Below, one piece after another: positions 43,834 through 52,882 of a stretch of DNA of 64,000 nt. Numbering within the stretch: position 1 is the first letter of the stretch; each line of letters opens with the position of its first letter. The notes below the pieces were generated by a model. That model worked only from the letters and a program-made list of their open reading frames with translations, ran no database searches and was not told the origin of the DNA. The stretch is from Myxococcales bacterium (GTDB lineage: Bacteria > Myxococcota_A > Polyangia > Palsa-1104 > JAEUJZ01): NCBI GenBank assembly GCA_016794465.1, contig JAEUKA010000040.1:62001-126000 (forward strand), read 5' to 3'. The translations under genes and the position numbers were made by a program.

Positions 43834-46788
43834 ATGCCGAGTATGAAGCCGAAGCCCCAAGCCCTGTCTCCGTCTCATGAGCCGCCACTTCTGCCGGAAG
43901 CGCCGCTGCCACCGTCGGTCAGCGAGCCCGATGCGATCATCATTCGCGGCGCCACCGAGCACAACCTCCGGATCGACTACCTGGAAGTGCCGAAGAAGCG
44001 GCTGGTGGTCTTTACGGGCGTCTCGGGGTCGGGCAAGTCGTCGCTGGCGTTCGATACGATCTATGCCGAGGGTCAGCGTCGCTACGTCGAGTCGCTGTCA
44101 GCCTATGCGCGACAGTTTCTCGGTCAGCTAGACAAGCCCAAGTACGAGTCGCTGCGTGGCCTGTCTCCGACGATCGCCATTGAGCAGAAGACCGCCTCGT
44201 CGAATCCCCGCTCGACGGTGGGCACGGTCACCGAGATCTACGATTTTCTGCGGGTGCTGTGGGCGCGCGTCGGGACGCAGCACTGCCCGCAGTGTGGTCA
44301 GCGCGTCGCTCCGATGTCCGCCGCCGAGATGGCGAGCCAGCTGCAGCGACTGCCGATGGGCTCACAGCTGCTCCTGCTGGCGCCGATCGCCGAGGGACGC
44401 AAAGGCTCGCACAGTGAAGCGCTCGAGCGGGCCAAGAAGCAGGGCTATAGCCGCGCCCGCATCGACGGCAAGGTCGTCCGCATCGAAGAGCTGCCGCCGC
44501 TGTCGAAGAAGCACAAGCACACCATCCACATCGTCACCGATCGCATCACGCTGTCCGACGATACCGAGACGATTCGGAGGCTCTCGGACTCCCTCGAGGC
44601 GACGCTCAAGCTCGGCGAGGGCATGGTCCTGGTGCAGCACGACAAGGCCGGCGGTGAACCAGTGGAGCTGCTGCTCTCGGAAAAGCGTGCCTGCCCCGCT
44701 TGTAGCCTGGCCTTTCCCGAGCTGTCGCCGCAGTCGTTTTCGTTCAATACCCCGGTCGGAATGTGCCCCGAGTGTACCGGCCTCGGGACGCGGATGGAGA
44801 TGGACCCGCAGCTGGTCATCCCCGATACCCGCAAGTCGATCCGAGGCGGCGCCATTGAGCCGTGGGCGTCGTCGATGGAGCGCGGTGACGGCCTGGTCGT
44901 CAGCATCGTCCGCAGTCTCTCGGAAGAGTTTGGCATCGACCTCGACAAGCCGTGGCGTGAGCTGTCGAAAGAGCAGCAGAAGCTCATCCTCCACGGGGCC
45001 GGCGAGCGCCGCGTCGAGGTGAAGTGGGAAGGTCGTCACGGCAGCGGCCAGTGGGCGATTCGCTTCGAGGGCATCTTGAACACCCTGATGCGTCGCTACA
45101 AGCAGACCGTCAGCGAGCAGATGCGCGAATACTACGAGCGCTTCCTGCGCGAAAGTCACTGCCATGCTTGCAGTGGTGGCCGACTCCGGGCCGAGTCACG
45201 CGCGGTCTATTTGCTCTCTCCCGACGATGGCCCACCACGCTACAACCTGCCCGAAGTGGTCAGCATGACAGTCGGCGAGGCCGTCAGCCTGTTTGAGAGT
45301 CTGCCCCTTCACGGTGAGCGAGCGGTGATCGCCCACGAGCTGCTCAAGGAGATTCGCGCTCGGCTTGGCTTCTTGCTCAGCGTCGGACTGGACTACCTGA
45401 CCTTACATCGCTCAGCGGCCACACTGTCGGGTGGAGAGGCGCAGCGGATTCGACTGGCGTCGCAGCTTGGCTCCGAGCTGTCGGGCGTGCTCTACGTCCT
45501 CGACGAGCCATCGATTGGGCTGCACCAGCGCGACAACCACCGCCTGATCGAGACGCTGCGTCGCTTGCGTGATCAGGGCAACTCGGTGCTGATCGTCGAG
45601 CATGATGCCGATACGATGCGCGCCGCCGACTGGGTGGTCGACTTTGGCCCCGGGGCCGGTCGTTACGGGGGACAGGTGGTGTTTTCCGGGCCACCGCAGC
45701 GGCTGCTTCATGCCGAAGGCTCGCTCACGGCGGACTACCTCGCAGGCCGGCGGGCGATTGCCGTCCCGACGGAGCGCCGCAAACCACAGGGCTATCTAGA
45801 GATCCAGGGTGCCCGGGCCCACAACCTCAAGAATGTCTCGGCGAAGATTCCGCTCGGTACTTTCTGTGCCATCACCGGCGTGTCGGGGGCGGGCAAGTCG
45901 TCGCTCATCAACGGCATCCTGCGCCCGGCGCTGGCGCAAGAGCTACACGACAGCCGCGCCCCCATCGGCGAGCACGATCGCATCGTCGGACTCGATCTGC
46001 TCGACAAGCTGATCGCCATCGACCAGCAGCCGATCGGTCGAACGCCACGCTCCAACCCCGCGACGTACACCAAGGCCTTCGATCACATTCGCGCCCTGTT
46101 TGCCGAGCTGCCCGAGGCTCGCACCTATGGCTACAAGCCCGGCCGCTTTTCCTTCAACGTCAAAGGCGGGCGCTGCGAAGCCTGCGAGGGCGATGGGCTC
46201 AAGCGCGTCGAGATGCACTTCCTTGCCGACGTGTTTGTCCCCTGCGAGGTCTGCAAAGGCCGTCGCTACAACGAAGCCACCCTGCGCGTCCGCTACCGCG
46301 ACAAGAGCATCGCCGATGTCCTTGATCTGCCGATCTTGGAAGCACGCGAGCTGTTCTCGACGCATCCGCAGCTGCGTCCGATCCTCGATACGCTGTCTGA
46401 TGTCGGCCTCGGGTACCTGTCACTCGGGCAGCCAGCGACGACCCTGTCGGGTGGTGAAGCACAGCGGGTCAAGCTGGCCAAAGAGCTGTGTCGTCGCGAC
46501 ACTGGGCGGACGCTCTATCTGCTCGACGAGCCAACCACTGGGCTGCACTTCGAGGACATTCACCGCTTGCTCGGGGTGCTTCACCGACTCGTCGAAGCTG
46601 GCAACAGCGTGCTGGTGATTGAACACAACCTCGATGTCATCAAGTGCGCCGACTGGGTCATCGACCTTGGCCCCGAGGGTGGTGATCGTGGCGGACGAAT
46701 CATTGCCGAGGGCCCGCCCGAAGCAGTTGCCGAGTCAGCGCATAGCTTCACCGGACAGTATCTGCGGCCCTTGCTACAGCGACGATAA
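43834..46788 (+). CDS. uvrA: Excinuclease ABC subunit A
   Basis: The 984-residue protein has the full UvrA layout: first ATPase head with GVSGSGKSSLAFDT, zinc-binding CPQC in HCPQCGQR, the second Cys set (ACPAC and MCPEC), CHACSGGR, signature LSGGEAQRIRLASQ, second Walker A GVSGAGKSSLI, the CEACEGDG...CEVCKGRRY zinc module, and second signature LSGGEAQRVKLAKE. It recognises DNA damage and loads UvrB in nucleotide excision repair. An N-terminal extension of about 30 residues is rich in Pro. Length and motifs are typical. The lipid-kinase-like gene follows after 10 bases. Confidence 0.98.
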   Translation: MPSMKPKPQALSPSHEPPLLPEAPLPPSVSEPDAIIIRGATEHNLRIDYLEVPKKRLVVFTGVSGSGKSSLAFDTIYAEGQRRYVESLSAYARQFLGQLDKPKYESLRGLSPTIAIEQKTASSNPRSTVGTVTEIYDFLRVLWARVGTQHCPQCGQRVAPMSAAEMASQLQRLPMGSQLLLLAPIAEGRKGSHSEALERAKKQGYSRARIDGKVVRIEELPPLSKKHKHTIHIVTDRITLSDDTETIRRLSDSLEATLKLGEGMVLVQHDKAGGEPVELLLSEKRACPACSLAFPELSPQSFSFNTPVGMCPECTGLGTRMEMDPQLVIPDTRKSIRGGAIEPWASSMERGDGLVVSIVRSLSEEFGIDLDKPWRELSKEQQKLILHGAGERRVEVKWEGRHGSGQWAIRFEGILNTLMRRYKQTVSEQMREYYERFLRESHCHACSGGRLRAESRAVYLLSPDDGPPRYNLPEVVSMTVGEAVSLFESLPLHGERAVIAHELLKEIRARLGFLLSVGLDYLTLHRSAATLSGGEAQRIRLASQLGSELSGVLYVLDEPSIGLHQRDNHRLIETLRRLRDQGNSVLIVEHDADTMRAADWVVDFGPGAGRYGGQVVFSGPPQRLLHAEGSLTADYLAGRRAIAVPTERRKPQGYLEIQGARAHNLKNVSAKIPLGTFCAITGVSGAGKSSLINGILRPALAQELHDSRAPIGEHDRIVGLDLLDKLIAIDQQPIGRTPRSNPATYTKAFDHIRALFAELPEARTYGYKPGRFSFNVKGGRCEACEGDGLKRVEMHFLADVFVPCEVCKGRRYNEATLRVRYRDKSIADVLDLPILEARELFSTHPQLRPILDTLSDVGLGYLSLGQPATTLSGGEAQRVKLAKELCRRDTGRTLYLLDEPTTGLHFEDIHRLLGVLHRLVEAGNSVLVIEHNLDVIKCADWVIDLGPEGGDRGGRIIAEGPPEAVAESAHSFTGQYLRPLLQRR

Positions 46789-46798
46789 AGGCTGCGGG

Positions 46799-47848
46799 AT
46801 GATGCGGCTCGGAATCATCATCAATCCTCGCGCCCGTCGAGCCAGTCAGCCCGGACTCGCCGCTGAGCTAGAGACAATCTGCCGCCACACCAAAGACCTG
46901 CAGTTCCGCTGCTTCCTCACCCACAGTCAGGCCGAGCTAGACCACGCCATGCAGCAGCTGGCAGCGTTCGGGATTGATGTGCTGGCACCCTGTGGCGGCG
47001 ACGGTACTCTCACGGCTACGCTGTCGACGGCCTACCGCGTCTTCGGCCAACAGCTGCCCAGCTGGCTGCCGCTGGCCGGTGGCACCATCAACACGATCGC
47101 GCGCAACCTGGCAGCTGCTGAGGCTCCCGCGAAGCGGCTCCGTCGAGTGCTGCACAGCTACAGCCACCATGGCGAGCTTATGCACCGACCGCAAGCCACC
47201 ATCATGGTCCGCAGCGACGGTGAGCTACCGCTCGACTTCCAGACCTTGCGACCGCGCGACGACGTGCAGCCCGTGCAGGGAGAGCGCCTCGGCTTCCTGT
47301 GCAGCGCCGCGATGGGTGCCCGCTTCCTCGCAGCCTACAGCGCCACACCCCACCGAGGTCTGCTGTCGGCGTCGCTGCTTGGGCTGCGCACCATCGGTTC
47401 ATCGCTGATACCCGGCGGTGGACCGTTTGCCCGCTGGCTGTTTGCACCCACTCCGACCGAGCTTGTCGTCGATGGCAGAGAGCAGCCCGCGCCCACCTAT
47501 CGACTGCTGATCGCCTCGACGGTGGCGGATGTCGGACTCGGGATGAAAGTACCGTGGCTCGCCGGCAGCGTCACGGATCGCTTTCACCTCATCGCCTCCA
47601 GCCTGCCGCTGCTGCAGAACGTCCTGCAGGTGCCACGGATGCTGCGAGGAGAGCCCATGCTCGGAACACCGCACCTTGATGCGCTCGCTCGCTCGGTGAC
47701 GATCCAGTTTGCTGAGTCAGGGCCAGTCGTACTCGATGGCGAGATGTTCTGCGCCAAGCGTCTCGATCTGGCGATCGGCCCCACCCTGCGCGTCCTATCC
47801 CCCGTCGTGGCACCTCAGGGACTCGAACCCCGAACCTTGCGCGTATGA
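46799..47848 (+). CDS. Diacylglycerol kinase/NAD kinase-fold protein
   Basis: The ATG at 46799 is 10 bases past uvrA; the longer open frame upstream only overlaps uvrA. The 349-residue protein shows the lipid-kinase catalytic domain: INPRARR, PCGGDGTLTATL, and PLAGGTINTIARNLA. Relatives phosphorylate diacylglycerol, sphingosine-like lipids or related substrates. The C-terminal domain (about 200-335) has the beta-sandwich strands of the family with VLDGEMF near its end. The final 13 residues and the stop lie inside an antisense tRNA gene (47808-47881), so the coding end is set by tRNA sequence. Confidence 0.85.
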   Translation: MMRLGIIINPRARRASQPGLAAELETICRHTKDLQFRCFLTHSQAELDHAMQQLAAFGIDVLAPCGGDGTLTATLSTAYRVFGQQLPSWLPLAGGTINTIARNLAAAEAPAKRLRRVLHSYSHHGELMHRPQATIMVRSDGELPLDFQTLRPRDDVQPVQGERLGFLCSAAMGARFLAAYSATPHRGLLSASLLGLRTIGSSLIPGGGPFARWLFAPTPTELVVDGREQPAPTYRLLIASTVADVGLGMKVPWLAGSVTDRFHLIASSLPLLQNVLQVPRMLRGEPMLGTPHLDALARSVTIQFAESGPVVLDGEMFCAKRLDLAIGPTLRVLSPVVAPQGLEPRTLRV

Positions 47849-47881
47849 AGCGCCTGCTCTAACCAGTTGAGCTAAGGTGCC
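47808..47881 (-). tRNA. tRNA-Met (anticodon CAU)
   Basis: The minus strand folds as a 74-base cloverleaf: acceptor GGCACCT/AGGTGCC, D-arm GCTC/GAGC with TGG in the loop, anticodon loop TTCATAC (anticodon CAT), T-arm CGGGG-TTCGAGT-CCCTG, discriminator A. The outermost pair of the anticodon stem is a G-A mismatch; the other four pair. CCA is not encoded. CAU is read by elongator tRNA-Met, but tRNA-Ile2 shares it; the sequence does not start with CGC as initiators do. The gene overlaps the lipid-kinase-like gene by 41 bases on the opposite strand. Confidence 0.9.
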
Positions 47882-47961
47882 AAAAGCCGTCTCAGCGAGA
47901 CGTAAAGAGCTTCTATCAAAGCGGCGCGCCTGCTGTCAATCGGCACGCTGGTTTTTTCGCG

Positions 47962-49269
47962 TTAGATCGGCCGCTCGTTGATCACCGCCCGCACGATCGA
48001 GGTCAGACCGTCGAGCCCTAGGCTCTTTTGTACCACCGCGCGGACCCCGAACTGCCGCAGCAGCGCTCGGTCGCCTCGGCTCGATCGCGTCGACAGCACC
48101 ACCACCGGTAGGTTCTGCGTCGCCGGCATCCCGCGCAGCGTCGCACACACCTCGACGGCATTCAGCCGAGGCAGCGCCAGATCCATGATGACCAGCCCGA
48201 CCGACAGCTTTTCAGCCTCTTGGACGACCTGCTCACCGTCGCTAACCATCACCACCTCGGCATCTGGCGCCGCCGCTTCGACGCAGCTACGCAGCTGATC
48301 GAGGACCAGCGGATCTTCATCGGCTACCAGCACCCGCTGCGGCGCTTTGCGCAGAGTCTGCCGGTGGGCCGCGATCAGTGCCGCCATCAGCTCGTCGCAG
48401 GTCTGGAACCGCGAGCTCGGGTCCCGCGCGATCCCTTTGAGGATCGCCCGATCGAGCACTTCTGGTAGATCAGGCCGGAACACCGACGGCGGCATCGGGT
48501 CCTCTTCCTGGTGTTTGCGCAGCACGTCGGCCACTTCACCGCTCGGAAACGGCAGCTTGCCGGCGATCAGCTCATAGATGCTCATGCCCAGGGCGTAGAC
48601 ATCACAGCGACGAGCCTCTTCCGGGGTCCGAGGCCGCTGCCGAATCTGCTCCGGCGCCAGGTAGTCGGGCGTGCCAATGATGTGCGTCCCCGATCCCCGC
48701 GAGTCGGTGCTCTTGGCGAGGCCAAAGTCCATCAGGATCGCCCTCGGCCCCGGCGCCACCATCACGTTTGCCGGCTTGATGTCTCGGTGGATGATACCGG
48801 CGGCGTGGACCACCTGGACGGCTCGACACAGCTGCAGCGCCAGGCTCACCGCCAGATCGAGCGGGATCGCATCATGCACCCGCACCGCCTGGACCAAGTA
48901 GTACGCCAGCGTCGGGCCAACAATGTACTCCATCACCATGTAGGGGATGGTGCGGTGCTCGCCGAGGGTATGAACGTGGACGACGTTCTCGTGCCTGACG
49001 GCGGCCAAGAGCCGGGCTTCCCGACGAAACAGCGCGGCCTGACCGGGGTGCACCGCGTGCTCGGGAAGCAGCACCTTGACTGCCACCTGGCGCTCGAGGG
49101 CCAGGTCTTCAGCCAGGTACACGGCGCCCATCGCACCACGACCGATCTCACGGACCAGACGGTAGTTTTCGGCGAGAACCTCACCGATGCGCGGCGCTCG
49201 GTCCTGCGCTTTGCCTGCTGCACCGTCTGCTGCCTTGGTCGGCGGCTGCTTGGGGTTCGAGGGCGGCAT
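47962..49269 (-). CDS. Ser/Thr protein kinase fused to receiver domain
   Basis: The 435-residue protein has a Hanks-type kinase (about 35-300): GRGAMGAVY loop, Lys65 in VAVKVLLP, HRDIKPAN with Asp163, DFG at 181-183, APEQ. A short linker leads to a receiver domain (312-430) with acidic Asp317-Asp319 pocket, phospho-acceptor Asp363 in IMDLALP and Lys415. No membrane helix or extracellular domain. Fusion of a eukaryotic-type kinase with a two-component receiver links both signalling types and occurs in myxobacteria. No dedicated histidine kinase is next to it. It is divergent from the cytochrome-like cassette over an AT-rich region of about 320 bases. Confidence 0.92.
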   Translation of the reverse strand: MPPSNPKQPPTKAADGAAGKAQDRAPRIGEVLAENYRLVREIGRGAMGAVYLAEDLALERQVAVKVLLPEHAVHPGQAALFRREARLLAAVRHENVVHVHTLGEHRTIPYMVMEYIVGPTLAYYLVQAVRVHDAIPLDLAVSLALQLCRAVQVVHAAGIIHRDIKPANVMVAPGPRAILMDFGLAKSTDSRGSGTHIIGTPDYLAPEQIRQRPRTPEEARRCDVYALGMSIYELIAGKLPFPSGEVADVLRKHQEEDPMPPSVFRPDLPEVLDRAILKGIARDPSSRFQTCDELMAALIAAHRQTLRKAPQRVLVADEDPLVLDQLRSCVEAAAPDAEVVMVSDGEQVVQEAEKLSVGLVIMDLALPRLNAVEVCATLRGMPATQNLPVVVLSTRSSRGDRALLRQFGVRAVVQKSLGLDGLTSIVRAVINERPI

Positions 49270-49591
49270 GGTTTCCGAGGGAGCTGCTAGGCAAGTCGCA
49301 TCAGCGACGGGCTCACTGCAGTGTAGCCAAGCGAGCCCCGTTCACACAACAAAAACATATTAATCAAAATTACCTTTAGAAATCCGATTTATAACTTCGG
49401 ATGCCTGGTAGCACAGCCATGACACCTCATCTTCGTCGGTGATTATTGTTTCGGAACATCTTAGAATCAGATCGCATCTTGTAGTTTCAATGACCGAAAA
49501 TAGATCAATAACTCTTGCCGCGACCGGAGTACGCCAACCGATGTCACCACACCGACGAGCTAGTTCTGGTTTCGGCTCAGGGAGCTCCCCG
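49270..49591. promoter_or_regulatory. AT-rich divergent intergenic region
   Basis: This 322-base gap lies between the divergent kinase-receiver gene and the cytochrome-like cassette. About 49345-49520 is clearly AT-rich against the GC-rich window. It holds an inverted repeat with arms ATCCGA (49382-49387) and TCGGAT (49397-49402). Promoters for both sides are expected here, but no clean -35/-10 pair can be named. No gene is supported. Confidence 0.5.
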
Positions 49592-50749
49592 ATGAATCAT
49601 CCGCAACCGTCGCGACACTCCAGCGCGTCAAGGCTTGGCCTGGCCACCTTGACTCTCCTCGGCTCTCTCGGAGCTGGCTGCGCGCCACCTGTCATCGAGA
49701 AGCCCGGCTCGAAGAGCACCACCGATTCGTCTGAGCCACTCGATGGCCGCGGACTGTTCGAGTTCCGCGTCAAAGGCGAGCTGGCGGGCAGCTGCTCATG
49801 TCACGGGGCCGGCGTATCCGGCTTCGATGCGATCCTCAAGGCTGGCGCTGAATACGACTCCGTCACAGGCTACCGAGGTGGCCTGCTGATCCCGTCGAGC
49901 GCTGACCAGAGCCCGCTGCTCAGCAAAGGCGCGCACGCTGGCCCGGCTCTTACGCCAGAGCAGACGCAGATCGTCAAAGGCTGGCTCGATGTCGAAGCCA
50001 CCGAGCGAGGCAAAGGCGGCTCTAGCCCGACGACGCCTTCGGTGCCCTTTGTCCTCGGTGACTACTACATCAGTCTGCGCCAGCTGACCAAGGACCCGCT
50101 CGCGCGCATCACCTTTACGATGGAGCTGGTTTCGGGCCGGACCTTCCGGCTGACCAAGCTTGCCCTCACGGCAGGACCGAGCGGCAGCCTCAAGATCAAG
50201 CACCCTCGCCTGGTCTACATCACCGCTGGTGGCACCGTCCTTGAGCCCAGCGATGCGCTCTCGACCGTTGATGTTACAGCCGAAGCAGGCAAGACGGTCC
50301 AGATCGGCTCGGGCGCGATCCTGCTCCCCAACGTCCCGGCGTCTAGCTCGCTGCTGGCGTTTGTCTTTGAACAGATCGGCATCGTCAACCCGATGCCGGT
50401 CAGCGTGATGTGCAAGAGCCTGAGCCTGTTTACTCCGCCGGTCAGCAACACGCTCGCGATCTGTGCCAGCCAGTGCCACAGCGCGACCGGGACCAAGCCC
50501 GAAGCGAGCCGGGCCAACCGGGCCTTCCCCATGGATGCGGCACTGAAGACGGATCAGACCGCCTTGGCCAGTCTCTGCGTCGATGCGCTGGGACGCATCA
50601 ACGTCACCACGCCGGCAAGCAGCATCTTGGTTCAGTACGTGCAGCCTCAGTCCTCGGGAGGAATGGCCAGCCACCTCTTCAAGCTGGATGACGCAACTTT
50701 TAACAGCTTTAAGGCTGCGGTCAGTACCTGGGCCGCAGCAGAAAAGTAG
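49592..50749 (+). CDS. Cytochrome c-like lipoprotein with altered haem motifs
   Basis: The ATG at 49592 follows GGGAG and gives a lipoprotein signal (LGSLGAGC). The 385-residue protein contains two cytochrome-like segments. The first has CSCH followed by the typical later helix TPEQTQIVKGWLD; the second has CASQCH. Neither is the standard CxxCH: one has one residue between the cysteines, the other three. Between them lies a beta-rich domain of about 150 residues. Covalent haem may still bind, or the haem sites may be lost. It starts the exported four-gene cassette to 54313. I know no name for this family. Confidence 0.7.
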   Translation: MNHPQPSRHSSASRLGLATLTLLGSLGAGCAPPVIEKPGSKSTTDSSEPLDGRGLFEFRVKGELAGSCSCHGAGVSGFDAILKAGAEYDSVTGYRGGLLIPSSADQSPLLSKGAHAGPALTPEQTQIVKGWLDVEATERGKGGSSPTTPSVPFVLGDYYISLRQLTKDPLARITFTMELVSGRTFRLTKLALTAGPSGSLKIKHPRLVYITAGGTVLEPSDALSTVDVTAEAGKTVQIGSGAILLPNVPASSSLLAFVFEQIGIVNPMPVSVMCKSLSLFTPPVSNTLAICASQCHSATGTKPEASRANRAFPMDAALKTDQTALASLCVDALGRINVTTPASSILVQYVQPQSSGGMASHLFKLDDATFNSFKAAVSTWAAAEK

Positions 50750-50909
50750 GTACTTGAAAGTCACCCTAACCTGCTCCGATCCGGTGTTCGGAGCCAGGAG
50801 TCCGGAACGACCGGACGTGCGGAATCACCGAGTTTGGGAGTCCGCACAGAACGGTCACAACCAGACTCCCAGCAGACACCGGATGGGAACTAACGAATCG
50901 AGAGGGATC

Positions 50910-52121
50910 ATGACAGTGAGCTTTATGAAGAAAACCATTGTACTTGGGCTCTTGGCCGCCCTTCCTGCATGCAGCGGCGGCGCCACCTCCACCGACACGC
51001 AGGCGGACCCCAGCGGCGGATTCCGAGGCACGCTCCCACCAAGCGTGGCCGACTCCGACAAGCTGGCCCTACAAGACACCAAGATCGACTACACGCTGGC
51101 GCTCCGCTCGGCAGCTCTCAAGCTGACCGGCAACTACCCCACGCTGGCAGAGATCAAGCAGCTGCAGAGCGCGTCCGATCAGACGGCCGTCTACAGCCAG
51201 CTGATTGACAGCTACATCAACCGTCCGACGTTCAATCAGCAGATCCTCCAGTTCTGGCGCAACACCTTCCAGATGGGCGGAACGCTGCCGGTTCAGACGC
51301 CGACCGGTGTGGTCAACGTGAACCTCGAGTTTGCGCCGACCTATGCCGCCTACCTGATTGCGAAGGGAGAGAACTTCTCCAAGCTCGTGACCGCCGATAC
51401 CGGAACTTGTCAGACGTACAATCCGGCGACTGATACGTTCACGGCCACGCCTTGCAGCAACCCCGCTGCGGTAGGCATCCTGACCGACCAGGGCGTACAG
51501 GCGCAGTTCTATTCCGCGATGGCCTTCCGCCGCGTTCGCTGGTTCCAGGAGGCCCTGCTGTGCTCGCGCTTCCCAGCGGAAACCACTGGCGCCAAGGTGC
51601 AGTACGCAGGCGGTGTCTACAACTCTCCGTGGGATCTCAAGAGCACCTCGGGAGCGATCAATGATCCCAAAGCGCTGGTCGACTTCCAGGACACCAGCTC
51701 GCTCATCTGCGCCAACTGCCACTCGACGATGAATCACCAGGCGCCGCTGTTTGCGAACTTCGGCCCGACCGGTATGTACGTAGCCTCTGCAATCCAGGTC
51801 AAGACCCCCGTTGCTGGCAACCCCGACAGCAAGCTGGTTGACTGGATTCCCGCTGGTGAGCCCCTGTCCTATCGCTTTGGTCAGCCGACTCCGACCGTCA
51901 AGGAGTTCGGTGCAGCCATGGCCGCAGACCCAGCCTTCAAAGCCTGCATGGCGACCCGGATCTGGAACTGGGCCATGTCGCGTGGCGATGTCGTCGTCGA
52001 CCAGGCGATTCTCACTCCGGACTTCTCGGCGCAGCTGACGCAGCAAGTTGATGCCAAGAACTGGAACCTCAAAGAGTTCATTCGCGCCGTCTACAAGAGC
52101 GCGTACTTCATTCGTTACTAG
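50910..52121 (+). CDS. DUF1549-like cytochrome c lipoprotein
   Basis: The ATG at 50910 follows GAGAGGG; MKKT at 50925 is an alternative start that gives the same signal. The 403-residue protein has a lipoprotein signal (LLAALPAC). It has a DUF1549-like segment (LRSAALKLTGNYPTLAEI, LIDSYINRPTFNQQILQFWRN), one CANCH haem motif in the second half, and a C-terminal DUF1553/DUF1585-like end (KNWNLKEFIRAVYKSAYF). These domains are best known from large planctomycete cytochrome proteins, always near DUF1501 genes, as here. No function is proven. It lies 160 bases after the first cassette gene. Confidence 0.78.
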   Translation: MTVSFMKKTIVLGLLAALPACSGGATSTDTQADPSGGFRGTLPPSVADSDKLALQDTKIDYTLALRSAALKLTGNYPTLAEIKQLQSASDQTAVYSQLIDSYINRPTFNQQILQFWRNTFQMGGTLPVQTPTGVVNVNLEFAPTYAAYLIAKGENFSKLVTADTGTCQTYNPATDTFTATPCSNPAAVGILTDQGVQAQFYSAMAFRRVRWFQEALLCSRFPAETTGAKVQYAGGVYNSPWDLKSTSGAINDPKALVDFQDTSSLICANCHSTMNHQAPLFANFGPTGMYVASAIQVKTPVAGNPDSKLVDWIPAGEPLSYRFGQPTPTVKEFGAAMAADPAFKACMATRIWNWAMSRGDVVVDQAILTPDFSAQLTQQVDAKNWNLKEFIRAVYKSAYFIRY

Positions 52122-52147
52122 GACCAGAAGCGAAAAGGAGAAGCAAC

Positions 52148-52867
52148 ATGAAGAGCAAGTCTGGTTTCTTCGTCCGTCTGGGCCTGGTGTCTCTACTAGG
52201 CCTTATCGGATGCCAAACTCAGCCGTCGGATCAGGACCCCAATCAAGTGATGGATCCCCCGCCGGACACTACCGTCCCCCCCACTCCAACCAACGGCAGC
52301 GTCAAGTCGTTTGATCATGACGACATCCTTGGCAACATCGGCAACCCGTTTGCAGATGGTCGCCAGGTTCTTCCTGCAGATGGACAGCGCATGCACGTCT
52401 GCGGAAAGATCCAGTACGCGACGCTCGGACGCATCCTGGCAGCTCGCGGAATCACCACTGGCGCTGGCGTTGCGGACTCTGCTGGCACGCTGTACACGGG
52501 CGGCTCCAACATCATGGGCGTGGCCAACTACCCAGCCCGCGTGGCGGAAGCGGATCGCAACTCGACCGGCGGTCTGACCCGTATGTTTGACATGCTGCTC
52601 GCAGTCGCAGAAGAGCTGCTTCCGGCTGCTGGTGTCGACAGAATCGGCACGGGTACCGCTTGTCCTGGCACCACGCTCTACAACGCGGACAATACCTGCA
52701 ACGCGGATGGCTTCGCATGCTTGATCGGCGTGCCCCTCAGTGCGGTGCAGCTCATGGAGTGCAGCAATGCGGTCAAGCGCATCGCGATGCTAAGCGGCAA
52801 TGACATGCTGCGCGCCAAGCGAATGACCGTCGCGACGATCGCTTCGTCTGCTTATCTTTGCGACTAA
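52148..52867 (+). CDS. Small lipoprotein of unknown function
   Basis: AAAAGGAG precedes the ATG. The 239-residue protein has a lipoprotein signal (SLLGLIGC) and a Pro/Thr-rich linker to about residue 50. The globular rest has several Cys (MHVCGK, TACPGT, NTCNADGFACLIG, LMECSN and the last but one residue) that probably form disulfides. It is placed 26 bases after the DUF1549-like gene and 15 before the Tat protein gene, so it belongs to the same exported complex or pathway. No known domain. Confidence 0.75.
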   Translation: MKSKSGFFVRLGLVSLLGLIGCQTQPSDQDPNQVMDPPPDTTVPPTPTNGSVKSFDHDDILGNIGNPFADGRQVLPADGQRMHVCGKIQYATLGRILAARGITTGAGVADSAGTLYTGGSNIMGVANYPARVAEADRNSTGGLTRMFDMLLAVAEELLPAAGVDRIGTGTACPGTTLYNADNTCNADGFACLIGVPLSAVQLMECSNAVKRIAMLSGNDMLRAKRMTVATIASSAYLCD

Positions 52868-52882
52868 GGAGGGAGGAACCAC

